This document shows positions 30,764-38,941 of a DNA stretch of 64,000 nucleotides, piece by piece; within the stretch, counting starts at the first letter, position 1, and every line of letters begins with the position of its first letter. A model generated the notes under the pieces. It saw nothing but the letters and a program-made list of their open reading frames with translations. It had not been told where the DNA came from and searched no databases. Both the position numbers and the translations under genes were made by a program. The DNA comes from Methyloprofundus sedimenti (GTDB lineage: Bacteria; Pseudomonadota; Gammaproteobacteria; Methylococcales; Methylomonadaceae), in assembly GCF_002072955.1 (NCBI RefSeq), contig NZ_LPUF01000001.1, positions 219,001 through 283,000 on the forward strand, read 5' to 3'.

Positions 30764-32101
30764 TTAATGCGATAAGGTACGCAACAAATTCGCATAATCT
30801 TCATCAACTTTATAATCGCTAGCACGTAATGCCTTAATTCGTTTACAGGCATTAATGACCGTAGTATGGTCACGACCACTAAAAGCATCACCAATTTCAG
30901 GTAAGCTATGGCTGGTTAATTCTCTTGCCAATGACATGGCGATTTGTCGAGGTCGTGTAACTGATTGTTTACGGCTTTTGGATAATAAATCGGCAATTCT
31001 GATTTTGAAGTAATCAGCAACTGTTTTTTGAATATTGTCTATGCTTACCAGTTTATCTTGTAGCGATATTAAATCGTGTAGTGCTTCTTTAGCAAAATCA
31101 ATGGTAATATCCGCTCCCGTAAATTGAGCATTGGCCAGAACACGACGTAATGCACCCTCCAGGTCCCGCACATTTGATGGAATACGTTTACCAATAAAAA
31201 AAGCAACCTCATGATCCAGTTCAACATTATTTTGCTGAGCTTTATTGATTAAAATTGCCGCTCTTGTTTCCAGATCAGGCGGCTCGACAGCCACAGGTAA
31301 GCCCCAGCCAAAGCGTGATTTTAAGCGGTCTTCCAGCCCATCAATTTCCTTCGGGTATTTATCACAGGTTAAAACAACCTGATTTTTCTTTTCTAACAGT
31401 GTATTAAAGGTATGAAAAAACTCTTCCTGTGAGCGCTCTTTCCCCGCAAAAAACTGGATATCATCAACAAATAAAGCATCAACATTACGATAATAGTCTT
31501 TAAACGCATTAATACTGTTTTGCTGGAACGCCTTAACCATATCCTGAACAAATTTTTCGGAATGTAAATAAACAACATTGGCATTTGGGTTTTTTGCCAG
31601 AATTGCGTTACCGATGGCATGCATTAAATGTGTTTTACCTAAACCTGATGCACCATAGATCAGCAAGGGATTATAAGCTTTGCCTATGTTTTCGGACACT
31701 TGAATTGAAGCTGCTTTTGCCAGTTGATTAGATTTACCTTCAACAAAATTCTCAAAGGTAAAAGCGGTATTAATAAAAGTGGGTGTTTTTTTCTTCTTTT
31801 GAGGTTCACTGGAAGGGCCGGTAGTGCGCGTGCTTCGATTTGCTATGATTGCAGGTTTAGCATTTTTTGAGCCGATCTCCATTTTTACAGTATATTGACC
31901 ATTGGAAAATTCATAGATCGTATCTTCAATTTTACCTAAAAAATGATCTTTTACATGCGCAATAATAAACTGGTTGGGAGCCAGAAGTTTAATAACATCA
32001 TTTTCTACTTGCGCTTGTAATGGTCGAATCCAGGTGTTTAAATCATTAGCAGAGATTTCATTTTCAAGACGGGACAGACAGGAATTCCAAATAGAGCTCA
32101 T
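30764..32101 (-). CDS. dnaA: chromosomal replication initiator DnaA
   Basis: DnaA binds origin boxes and melts the origin. The 445-residue product has domain I ([25 protein letters not shown]), a variable Ser/Lys-rich domain II (about 80-105), the AAA+ domain with Walker [16 protein letters not shown] and Walker [17 protein letters not shown], and the DNA-binding domain IV with [20 protein letters not shown] and [13 protein letters not shown]. It is not followed by dnaN; dnaN-recF-gyrB lie about 18 kb to the left. I see no strong DnaA box in the 147 bp upstream region. Confidence 0.98.
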   Translation of the reverse strand: MSSIWNSCLSRLENEISANDLNTWIRPLQAQVENDVIKLLAPNQFIIAHVKDHFLGKIEDTIYEFSNGQYTVKMEIGSKNAKPAIIANRSTRTTGPSSEPQKKKKTPTFINTAFTFENFVEGKSNQLAKAASIQVSENIGKAYNPLLIYGASGLGKTHLMHAIGNAILAKNPNANVVYLHSEKFVQDMVKAFQQNSINAFKDYYRNVDALFVDDIQFFAGKERSQEEFFHTFNTLLEKKNQVVLTCDKYPKEIDGLEDRLKSRFGWGLPVAVEPPDLETRAAILINKAQQNNVELDHEVAFFIGKRIPSNVRDLEGALRRVLANAQFTGADITIDFAKEALHDLISLQDKLVSIDNIQKTVADYFKIRIADLLSKSRKQSVTRPRQIAMSLARELTSHSLPEIGDAFSGRDHTTVINACKRIKALRASDYKVDEDYANLLRTLSH

Positions 32102-32248
32102 TAAACGATTCGTATGATAGTAAACAGCAGATAAGTTAGCTTAATGCTAAATAGCTGTTAAAAATAAGAAAAAACAGGATCTGAAGTACACTTCAGTTGA
32201 GATAAATCATAGCATAAAAGCGCACACCTCTTAATAATTAATACCAAA

Positions 32249-33076
32249 ATGAATACACAAACTATATTAATTACCGGCTGCTCGACAGGTATAGGTTATC
32301 GAGCTGCTGTATTGTTAAAACAACGCGGTTATCGCGTTGTCGCCTCTGCCAGAAAAATCGAAGATGTTACGCGCCTGCGTGATGAAGGTTTTGAAACCGT
32401 GCAACTGGATTTAGCAGATAGTAACAGTATTCAGCAGGCTGTAAAACAAGTTGCTGAAATGACCGAAGGAAAAATTGATGGATTATTTAATAATGGTGCC
32501 TTTGGGCAACCGGGTGCTGTGGAAGATCTAAGCCGTGATGTTTTACGCGAGCAATTTGAGACTAATTTTTTTGGTACCCATGAATTAACCAATCTGATTA
32601 TTCCCTTAATGCGTCAGCAAGGAAAAGGGCGGATTATCTATAATAGTTCCGTCCTGGGGTTTATTGCGATGACGTATAGAGGCGCTTATAACGCCAGTAA
32701 ATTTGCTTTGGAGGGGCTTGTTGATACGCTACGCCTGGAATTATATAGGACTAATATCCATCTTTCATTAATAGAACCGGGGCCTATTAGCAGTGATTTT
32801 CGGAAAAATGCATTTGCTTTATATAAAAAAAATATCGATCCCGTCAATAGCCCGCATAAAGAGACCTACCAGGCTATGGAAATCCGTCTGCAAAAAAAAG
32901 GTCCGGCTGTCCCCTTTACTTTACCCGCAGATGCTGTGGTGCAGAAAGTTATTCATGCAATGGAATCAAAACGCCCCAGGATTCGTTATTATGTGACTGT
33001 CCCGACTTATGTATTTGGCTATTTAAAAAGGATTCTACCCACAAGTTGGCTTGATTACCTGGCACGCAAAGTATAG
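32249..33076 (+). CDS. short-chain dehydrogenase/reductase
   Basis: This is a 275-residue classical SDR. The NAD(P)-binding motif is TGCSTGIGYRAA near residue 8, the family NNG motif is LFNNGAFGQPG, the catalytic Ser is in IYNSSVLGF, and YNASKFALEGL carries the Tyr-x3-Lys pair (Tyr near 147). Basic residues after the first strand (SARK) suggest NADP(H). The substrate is unknown. It is divergent from dnaA, sharing a 147 bp intergenic region. Confidence 0.9.
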   Translation: MNTQTILITGCSTGIGYRAAVLLKQRGYRVVASARKIEDVTRLRDEGFETVQLDLADSNSIQQAVKQVAEMTEGKIDGLFNNGAFGQPGAVEDLSRDVLREQFETNFFGTHELTNLIIPLMRQQGKGRIIYNSSVLGFIAMTYRGAYNASKFALEGLVDTLRLELYRTNIHLSLIEPGPISSDFRKNAFALYKKNIDPVNSPHKETYQAMEIRLQKKGPAVPFTLPADAVVQKVIHAMESKRPRIRYYVTVPTYVFGYLKRILPTSWLDYLARKV

Positions 33077-33115
33077 ATAGCTAAGCGGCCTGGGGGGGGA
33101 TTATTTAGCGCAGGA

Positions 33116-33643
33116 TTAAAACCAGGATTTATTGTTCAAACCCTTGAACATTTCAGTAATAGTATAATCAAGTCGTTTACGGACTAACTCGGCATCAATA
33201 TCCTGCTGTATTTCAGCTTCTGCCTTGCTAATCCAGATTATATTCTTACTGGCGATATCAGTTAAAACAACTATTAGGGTGGCATCAGGTTTGATAATTA
33301 GCATATCCTGACTGGAGTTAGGTTTTTTTACTAACTCCAATGCCTGCATATTAGCAGCCAGCCGAAATGAGACAGCCAAGCCAGGATTCGTTGTGCTATA
33401 GCGTACTCCACGTTTAGCTAATTCACGATCAATAAGTTGTCTGATATCCTCGGTGATATCAAAACCTGGAGGTTGCCATTTGCCACTAGGGTCGTTCAAG
33501 CTGGTTATCGATTCCGACCAGATATAAGCAGTATAGCGGCTAATATCTGCGTGAACGCCAACTTCGGTTTGGACCCGAATATCTCTGGCATAGTAAGCGC
33601 ATCCTGTTTGCAGGATCAACAATGTTATTAATAGAAGTCGCAT
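33116..33643 (-). CDS. DUF4136-type lipoprotein
   Basis: The product is about 175 residues from the ATG at 33643, starting MRLLLITLLILQTGCAYY, a lipoprotein signal with lipobox LQTGC. The in-frame extension to 33694 would overlap the upstream gene and lacks a signal, so I reject it. The body (SRYTAYIWSE, VSFRLAANM, IWISKAEAEIQQDIDAE) resembles DUF4136 envelope lipoproteins. The start lies 4 bp after the stop of the AI-2E family permease gene, so the two genes form an operon. Confidence 0.78.
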   Translation of the reverse strand: MRLLLITLLILQTGCAYYARDIRVQTEVGVHADISRYTAYIWSESITSLNDPSGKWQPPGFDITEDIRQLIDRELAKRGVRYSTTNPGLAVSFRLAANMQALELVKKPNSSQDMLIIKPDATLIVVLTDIASKNIIWISKAEAEIQQDIDAELVRKRLDYTITEMFKGLNNKSWF

Positions 33644-33647
33644 CTGA

Positions 33648-34727
33648 TTACTCTTTCTGCATATCTTTATCCAGCCATGCCATAAATATCTCATAACCTA
33701 ATGCTAGCGTGATAGCACCAACAAATAAACCCACGAGACCAAACCACATCATACCGCCAATGGCGCCCAGCAGAATAACCAGTGTTGGAGTATCCATTCC
33801 CCGTCCAAGAAGTAGAGGTTTCAAAAAGCTATCACTCATACTGACGAGAAGACTCCATACGGCAAATATAACGGCGGGAGCTGTATCAGCAATAGAGAAA
33901 ACATAAAATATAGCAGGAACAAGGACTAAAAGCGGAGGTAACTGGGCTACTGCAAGAATAAGAATAAAGATTGTCCAGAGTCCCCAGCCCGGTATATCCA
34001 TAAGATACATCCCCATGCCTCCTAAAACAGCCTGAATAACTGCTACTCCAAGCACTCCTTGCGCAACGCTGCGAATGGTTGCCGTTGTCAGATTGGTAAA
34101 CTGTAAACCTTGTTCTTTATCTGTCAGTCGAGAGACAATTTTTACAGATATCTCATAAGCTCGCTGAGAGTTGGCTAAAAATATGCCAGAGATAATAATT
34201 GATAAAATAAACTGCAGAACACTGCCGCCTATTCCCGTAACAGCAGAAATAAAAGCTTTGCCTAGTTTCTTAATGACAGGGATATTTTGTTTAAGCATGG
34301 CTTCAAGATTAGCAGAAGCCTGGCTCCATGCCGAATAAACAGTATCACCAATCAACGGCCACTGACTAACTCTTTGGGAGGGTGGCGGGATCTTCAAGGT
34401 ACCTGCAGAAAACCCCTTTACCAGATGGGAAGACGTTTCGACCAGAGAGCCTGAAATCAGTATTGAAGGAGCAATTAATAGACTTAATGCGAACAGTGTA
34501 TACAGCGTTGCTGCTAACTTAAAACGACCATGTAGAGCGAGGTTTAGCTTGTTATAAAGTGGAAAAATGGCAACCGCAATAATGATGCCCCATACGACAA
34601 TAATTATAAAAGGCTTAATAATCTCGAAACACAGGGCAATAATTAAAAAAGTCAGAGCTAGTCGAATACTGACTTCTATCACTCTATTGGTAAATATTTT
34701 CTCATCCGGCTTTGTATCGGAAATCAT
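33648..34727 (-). CDS. AI-2E family transporter (PerM/YdiK-like permease)
   Basis: The multi-spanning membrane protein is about 359 residues. Paired N-terminal helices lie at about 20-65, a long soluble segment at about 85-150, and four to five helices at the C-terminal side with GVLGVAVIQAVLGGMGMY and LLGRGMDTPTLVILLGAIGGMMWFG. I use the ATG at 34727 because AGAGGTAAG lies just upstream; the GTG at 34763 lacks such a site. The family includes exporters of autoinducer-2 and Na+/H+ antiporters, so the substrate is open. The lipoprotein gene follows in the same operon. Confidence 0.85.
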   Translation of the reverse strand: MISDTKPDEKIFTNRVIEVSIRLALTFLIIALCFEIIKPFIIIVVWGIIIAVAIFPLYNKLNLALHGRFKLAATLYTLFALSLLIAPSILISGSLVETSSHLVKGFSAGTLKIPPPSQRVSQWPLIGDTVYSAWSQASANLEAMLKQNIPVIKKLGKAFISAVTGIGGSVLQFILSIIISGIFLANSQRAYEISVKIVSRLTDKEQGLQFTNLTTATIRSVAQGVLGVAVIQAVLGGMGMYLMDIPGWGLWTIFILILAVAQLPPLLVLVPAIFYVFSIADTAPAVIFAVWSLLVSMSDSFLKPLLLGRGMDTPTLVILLGAIGGMMWFGLVGLFVGAITLALGYEIFMAWLDKDMQKE

Positions 34728-34914
34728 GTGCTTACCTCTAATATTATTTGTGATAGAAATCACGTCAATAATTAAAAAATCCTACAATGAAACAGATCTA
34801 GACAATACGACTGTTAGCTATTCCAGCATGTAGCAGAATAGCGATATAAATCATTCTTTAGCGCCTTTGGGTTATAGAAGAGTGGACTGAATTGCATTTT
34901 ACAAGATTAATTCC

Positions 34915-35412
34915 TCAAGGTTGAGTAATCTTCCTCTCATAAACAATAAAGCTGTAGTTAAAATCGACGCTGGTATCATCATGAATATCTTTGCGCGCAA
35001 CTTCCTGCCATAGCTGCAGATCAATTTCTGGAAACCAGGTGTCGCCATCGAATGCCTGTTGAATTTGGGTAATATAAAGCCTGTCAGCTCGAGCCAAAGT
35101 TGCAGCATATAATGTTGCACCACCAATCACAAAGACTTCGTCAATGTCTGCACAGCTTTGTAATGCACCATCAAGATTATTAAAAACAAGACAGCCTTGT
35201 TGCGCATAGTCAGGATCACGACTGATAATAATATTTTGCCGGCCGGGCAATGGACGACCGATCGATTCAAACGTTTTCCGCCCCATGATAATAGGGTGTC
35301 CCATAGTAATGTGTTTGAATTTTTTAAGATCTGCAGATAAGTGCCATGGCATTTGATTATTTAGACCAATCGAATAATTCGTTGCCATGGCGACAATAAG
35401 CGAAAGTTTCAT
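34915..35412 (-). CDS. folA: dihydrofolate reductase
   Basis: FolA reduces dihydrofolate to tetrahydrofolate, regenerating the cofactor oxidised by ThyA. The 165-residue product starts MKLSLIVAMATNYSIGLNNQMPWHLSADLKKF; the catalytic acidic residue is the Asp in LSADLKKFK. NADPH-site blocks are MGRKTFESIGRPLPGR and VFVIGGATLYA. Length and motifs fit the chromosomal type. It is the only gene on its strand in this stretch. Confidence 0.97.
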   Translation of the reverse strand: MKLSLIVAMATNYSIGLNNQMPWHLSADLKKFKHITMGHPIIMGRKTFESIGRPLPGRQNIIISRDPDYAQQGCLVFNNLDGALQSCADIDEVFVIGGATLYAATLARADRLYITQIQQAFDGDTWFPEIDLQLWQEVARKDIHDDTSVDFNYSFIVYERKITQP

Positions 35413-35521
35413 TTTTTGAGTGTTTTTAGCAAGTGTAAGTTAGAAGGAATACTACATGATTTTTGCAATACCCAGATAAAAAAAGAGATAATACATCTAC
35501 ATTTTTCTTAAGAGACTATAT

Positions 35522-36103
35522 ATGAGTACTGAACAATCCTTATTACAACGTAGTAATTCCAAATGTGAACTATGCACAGCTGAGCAAAACCTGAGCGTTT
35601 ATAACTTACCGCCTGAGAGTGAAGACAGCGCTGAAAAATCGGTCTTGCTTTGTGCCACATGCCTTAGCCAGATTACCAATCCGGAAGCAATGGATACAAA
35701 TCATTGGCGATGTCTGAATGATAGTATGTGGAATCCTGAACCTGCCGTTCAGGTTATGGCATGGCGAGTGTTGAAACACTTATCAACCGAGCCCTGGGCT
35801 CAGGATTTACTGGATATGTTGTATTTAGAACCGGAAATACTAAGCTGGGCGGAAGCAGATAGTTTAGGCGCGAGTGATGCAGATGATACTGTTCCGACGC
35901 TTGATAATAATGGCACAAAGCTGGAAGCGGGCGATACGGTTACATTGATTAAAGACCTGGATGTAAAAGGCGCAGGATTTACTGCCAAACGTGGAACAGT
36001 AGTAAAAAATATCTCATTAACAGATAACCCTAAACATATCGAAGGACGAGTAAATGGCGTACGTATAGTACTGGTCGCAGATTACCTGAAAAAGGCAAAT
36101 TAG
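35522..36103 (+). CDS. phnA: PhnA/YjdM family protein
   Basis: The 193-residue protein has an N-terminal zinc-ribbon-like region with Cys pairs CELCTAEQ and LCATCLSQ. Its C-terminal domain reads GTKLEAGDTVTLIKDLDVKGAGFTAKRGTVVKNI, the PhnA domain. Despite the historic name, the family has no proven role in phosphonate use, and no phosphonate genes are nearby. The central segment (MAWRVLKHLSTEPWAQDLLDMLYLEPE) is the longer gammaproteobacterial form. A terminator follows at 36137. Confidence 0.88.
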   Translation: MSTEQSLLQRSNSKCELCTAEQNLSVYNLPPESEDSAEKSVLLCATCLSQITNPEAMDTNHWRCLNDSMWNPEPAVQVMAWRVLKHLSTEPWAQDLLDMLYLEPEILSWAEADSLGASDADDTVPTLDNNGTKLEAGDTVTLIKDLDVKGAGFTAKRGTVVKNISLTDNPKHIEGRVNGVRIVLVADYLKKAN

Positions 36104-36136
36104 CGGTTACTAGTCCTACGGACTCAGCAAGAATTT

Positions 36137-36173
36137 CTGCGTGAACGCCTTGCGTTCCGTGACGCAGTTTTTT
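36137..36173 (+). terminator. intrinsic terminator after phnA
   Basis: CTGCGTGAACG pairs with CGTTC and ACGCAG (four-base bulge), followed by TTTTTT at 36168-36173. The stem sequence resembles the GTTCCC/ACGCAG repeat family, so a repeat may have been co-opted as a terminator. Confidence 0.7.
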
Positions 36174-36432
36174 GATATTATGCTGATATGTTGCAAGAAC
36201 ATATGCCACGTTGAATAGAGAGTTTTGTTTTATTGTAGCGTCTTACTTAATGCTCCCGGCATAATTAGTCGCAATTAAATCAAAAAATGGAAGACCGTTA
36301 TTGATTTATCGGTAACGGTCTCTATTTGTCAATAAATTCGCACTTAGGGATCTGACCCCCGTTCCTGACCCCCGTTCCTCTCTTGATCGTCAATAATAAT
36401 GAACAACCAAACCACGTGGAAAGTTAAGAGCA
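36174..36432. other. gene-free junction into the restriction island
   Basis: No gene is seen. The stretch has two tandem copies of CTGACCCCCGTTCC (about 36353-36379), similar to repeats near other transposase relics. It marks the left edge of the accessory region. Confidence 0.45.
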
Positions 36433-36939
36433 GTGAGTAATATTTTAGAAGAATTAGAAACAGTCTTATCATCAGATGCGCAGGTCTATACTCCCGAAGG
36501 AAGTGAATCTAAAGCTGTAGTTCATCAGTGGGTGCATGCCATTGCACATGATTTACCTCTTTTTGCTGAAGTTAAAGGGGTTAATAAATCAGCTATTATA
36601 AAGACCCTTAAAGACAATCAGCTCTTTAAAGATAAAACCTCATTTCATCATAAATTAACAGCACATTTGCCTATTGTTCCGCCTAACAAGGCAAGGTTTA
36701 CATTTATTGATCTCTTTGCCGGTATTGGTGGCATGAGAATCGGCGCGCAAAATAATGGCGGTGTTTGTGTGTTTTCTTCAGAATTTGAAAAAAATGCGCA
36801 ACAAACGTATTTAGATAATCACGGTGAACTTCCTTTTGGAGATATAACTGAAATAGCCGTAACTGATATTCCTAGTCATGATGTCTTGTTTGCTGGATTT
36901 CCTTGCCAACCTTTTTCGCAAGTAATGGTGTCGATGTAA
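36433..36939 (+). pseudogene. truncated DNA (cytosine-5) methyltransferase, N-terminal part
   Basis: The frame encodes 168 residues. After an N-terminal extension of about 95 residues come motif I FTFIDLFAGIGGMRIGAQNNGG, motif II (FSSEFEKNAQQTY) and motif IV FAGFPCQPFSQ with the catalytic Cys. The frame then ends at VMVSM. Motifs VI-X and the target recognition domain are gone. The same frame continues past the stop for only 19 more codons. A complete C5 methyltransferase has 300-400 or more residues, so this is a deletion remnant and cannot methylate DNA alone. It lies 80 bp before the McrB-like gene. Confidence 0.88.
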
Positions 36940-37018
36940 TATTTTGAAAACTATCGTATTTTTAATAATACGCTTAGAGAGTTGCAAATAGAAAACTAAA
37001 AAAATTTATGAGGGAACA

Positions 37019-38824
37019 ATGAAAGAGTTGTTAGAGGAAATTATTAATGGCTGGAGTTCTGCAACAAGAGAAAAATTTACCAATCACCCCATTGCCCAAA
37101 AAATTAGAATAGAGTTTCCTAATAAAATAAGAGATTATATTTCTGAAACACACCCATCCTTTATAGTTAAATCAAGTGCCGGGGCTGGTAATTGGGCCAA
37201 TGTAGCCTGGCTATCAATATTGAACCCTGAAATAACTACCACAACTCAAGATGGTATTTATCCAGTCTATTTATTTAAAGCAGATGGGAGTGGAATATAT
37301 CTTTCGTTAATCCTCGGAACAACAAATCCTGCAAAATCTCTTGGTAAAAAGGAAGCAAATAAGCAAGCTGACAATATTTCTCAATATATACGTGAGTCAA
37401 TAGATGGGTTAAAAAACTGGGGGGACTCTTCAATTGATTTGGCAGCCACAACAGCGCTAGGAAAATCATACGAGACTTCCAATATTGTTGCGAAATACTA
37501 TCCTTCTGAATTGATGCCAGATGAAGAGATATTAAAAAAAGACCTTATGGATTTGCTTGTATTTTATGAACAAGTCCCTGCGTTATGGATGAAAATTAAA
37601 AGGGATGAGGCAAGTGATATTAATTTTAGCATTCAGTTAACAACTCAGGTTGATAACATACCTTTACCAAAACCCTTCATCCTCCTATCCGGAATCTCCG
37701 GGACTGGAAAAACACGTTTCGTTAAACAGCAAGCCATAAGCTCTAGGCAAGACGCATCAAATTATCAGTTAGTCCCAGTACGCCCTGACTGGCACGAACC
37801 TTCTGATTTATTAGGCTATATTTCCCGTCTTGGTGATAAGGGCGCTGAGTACATTGTGACTGACTTCTTGCGGTTTATAGTGGCCGCATGGAAAGATGTT
37901 ATTGAAAGTATTGAAGTGCATGAGATTAGCTATAAAGATGACTGCGTGCCGTATTGGTTATGTCTGGATGAAATGAATCTTGCGCCTGTCGAACAATATT
38001 TTGCGGACTATTTATCTGTAATTGAAACAAGATATTGGGAAAACGGTAAATATAGCTGTGATCCTTTGCTTAATGCCAGTATTTTTACACAAGTGGCTGA
38101 TGTTTCTAAATTAAGAAATAGTCTTAATTTAGAGGGGGATGAAAATGATGATTTATGGGACTATTTTTTTAAAAATGGCATTAGCATACCGCCCAACCTG
38201 ATTGTAGCAGGTACGGTGAATATGGATGAAACCACACATGGTTTCTCTCGTAAGGTGATTGATCGGGCATTTACCCTGGATTTTGGCGAGTTCTTCCCCA
38301 ATGATTATCAGCATTATTTTGAGCCTAAAACACAGGCAAAGGTATTAAGCTTTCCTGTTCTTTCTCAGGTTGATCCGGATCTTATGACTAAGGTAGAGAG
38401 TGATAAAGATGCTCAGAAAAGCATTCAATTTTTAGAATCCATTAACGCGGAATTAAAAGGGACGCCTTTTGAACTCGCTTATCGGGCATTGAATGAGTTG
38501 CTGATTGCTGTAGTTTGTTTTGAACCTAAAGATGAAGTCTCACTTCAAGCGGTATGGGATGATTTTTTAATGACCAAGGTACTGCCACGGATTGAAGGAG
38601 ATGGTGAAAAATTGCAGGATGATGGAGAGCATAACTTGTTCAATAAACTGGAATCTGTTCTTGCGTTTCAGCTATCTCAAATATGGGAGTCAGAAGCACG
38701 TCCTGATTTATTAAGAGAAAATATTAACGGTGATGTGCTTACCATTCCATGTCGCTCAAAAAAGAAAATCAACTGGATGAAAAATCGCTTAAGTGATAAT
38801 GGTTTTACTTCTTTCTGGCCATAA
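37019..38824 (+). CDS. McrB-like AAA+ GTPase with MrcB N-terminal (DUF3578) domain
   Basis: The product has 601 residues. About 10-190 match the MrcB_N/DUF3578 domain (SSATREKFTNHPIAQKIR, SAGAGNWANVAWLSILNP, GIYPVYLFKADGSGIYLSL), a reader module. The C-terminal AAA+ part has Walker A LSGISGTGKTRFVKQ (about 222-236) and Walker B WLCLDEMNLAPVEQYFADYLSVIE (about 316). VAGTVNMDETTHGFSRKVIDRAFTLDF aligns with the McrB region that carries the GTP-specificity motif in E. coli. It should power a restriction complex with the next gene. The operon order, methyltransferase - McrB-like - McrC-like - Vsr, recalls LlaJI/BsuMI-type systems. Confidence 0.88.
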   Translation: MKELLEEIINGWSSATREKFTNHPIAQKIRIEFPNKIRDYISETHPSFIVKSSAGAGNWANVAWLSILNPEITTTTQDGIYPVYLFKADGSGIYLSLILGTTNPAKSLGKKEANKQADNISQYIRESIDGLKNWGDSSIDLAATTALGKSYETSNIVAKYYPSELMPDEEILKKDLMDLLVFYEQVPALWMKIKRDEASDINFSIQLTTQVDNIPLPKPFILLSGISGTGKTRFVKQQAISSRQDASNYQLVPVRPDWHEPSDLLGYISRLGDKGAEYIVTDFLRFIVAAWKDVIESIEVHEISYKDDCVPYWLCLDEMNLAPVEQYFADYLSVIETRYWENGKYSCDPLLNASIFTQVADVSKLRNSLNLEGDENDDLWDYFFKNGISIPPNLIVAGTVNMDETTHGFSRKVIDRAFTLDFGEFFPNDYQHYFEPKTQAKVLSFPVLSQVDPDLMTKVESDKDAQKSIQFLESINAELKGTPFELAYRALNELLIAVVCFEPKDEVSLQAVWDDFLMTKVLPRIEGDGEKLQDDGEHNLFNKLESVLAFQLSQIWESEARPDLLRENINGDVLTIPCRSKKKINWMKNRLSDNGFTSFWP

Positions 38825-38836
38825 TGCGTAATTATA

Positions 38837-38904
38837 GTTCCCATGCTTTGCGTGGGAATTCATACAGGAACGCTCCTGCGTTCTGTGACGCAGAGCATGG
38901 GAAC
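38837..38904. repeat. large stem-loop repeat between the mcrB-like and mcrC-like genes
   Basis: GTTCCCATGCTTTGCGT pairs with ACGCAGAGCATGGGAAC over 17 positions (one G-T). The loop holds a second smaller hairpin (GGAACGCTCCTGCGTTCT). Relatives are at 2050-2115 and 36137-36173. Inside an operon it may tune expression of the downstream nuclease. Confidence 0.8.
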
Positions 38905-38941
38905 GATGTGTAATTATTTTCATTCTACAGGAGGTTGAAAA

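Noticed and set aside
36411-36419. CCACGTGGA resembling a parS core
   Set aside because: Flanking bases do not continue the 16 bp palindrome (AAACCACGTGGAAAG), so it is not counted with the sites at 10.4-10.5 kb.
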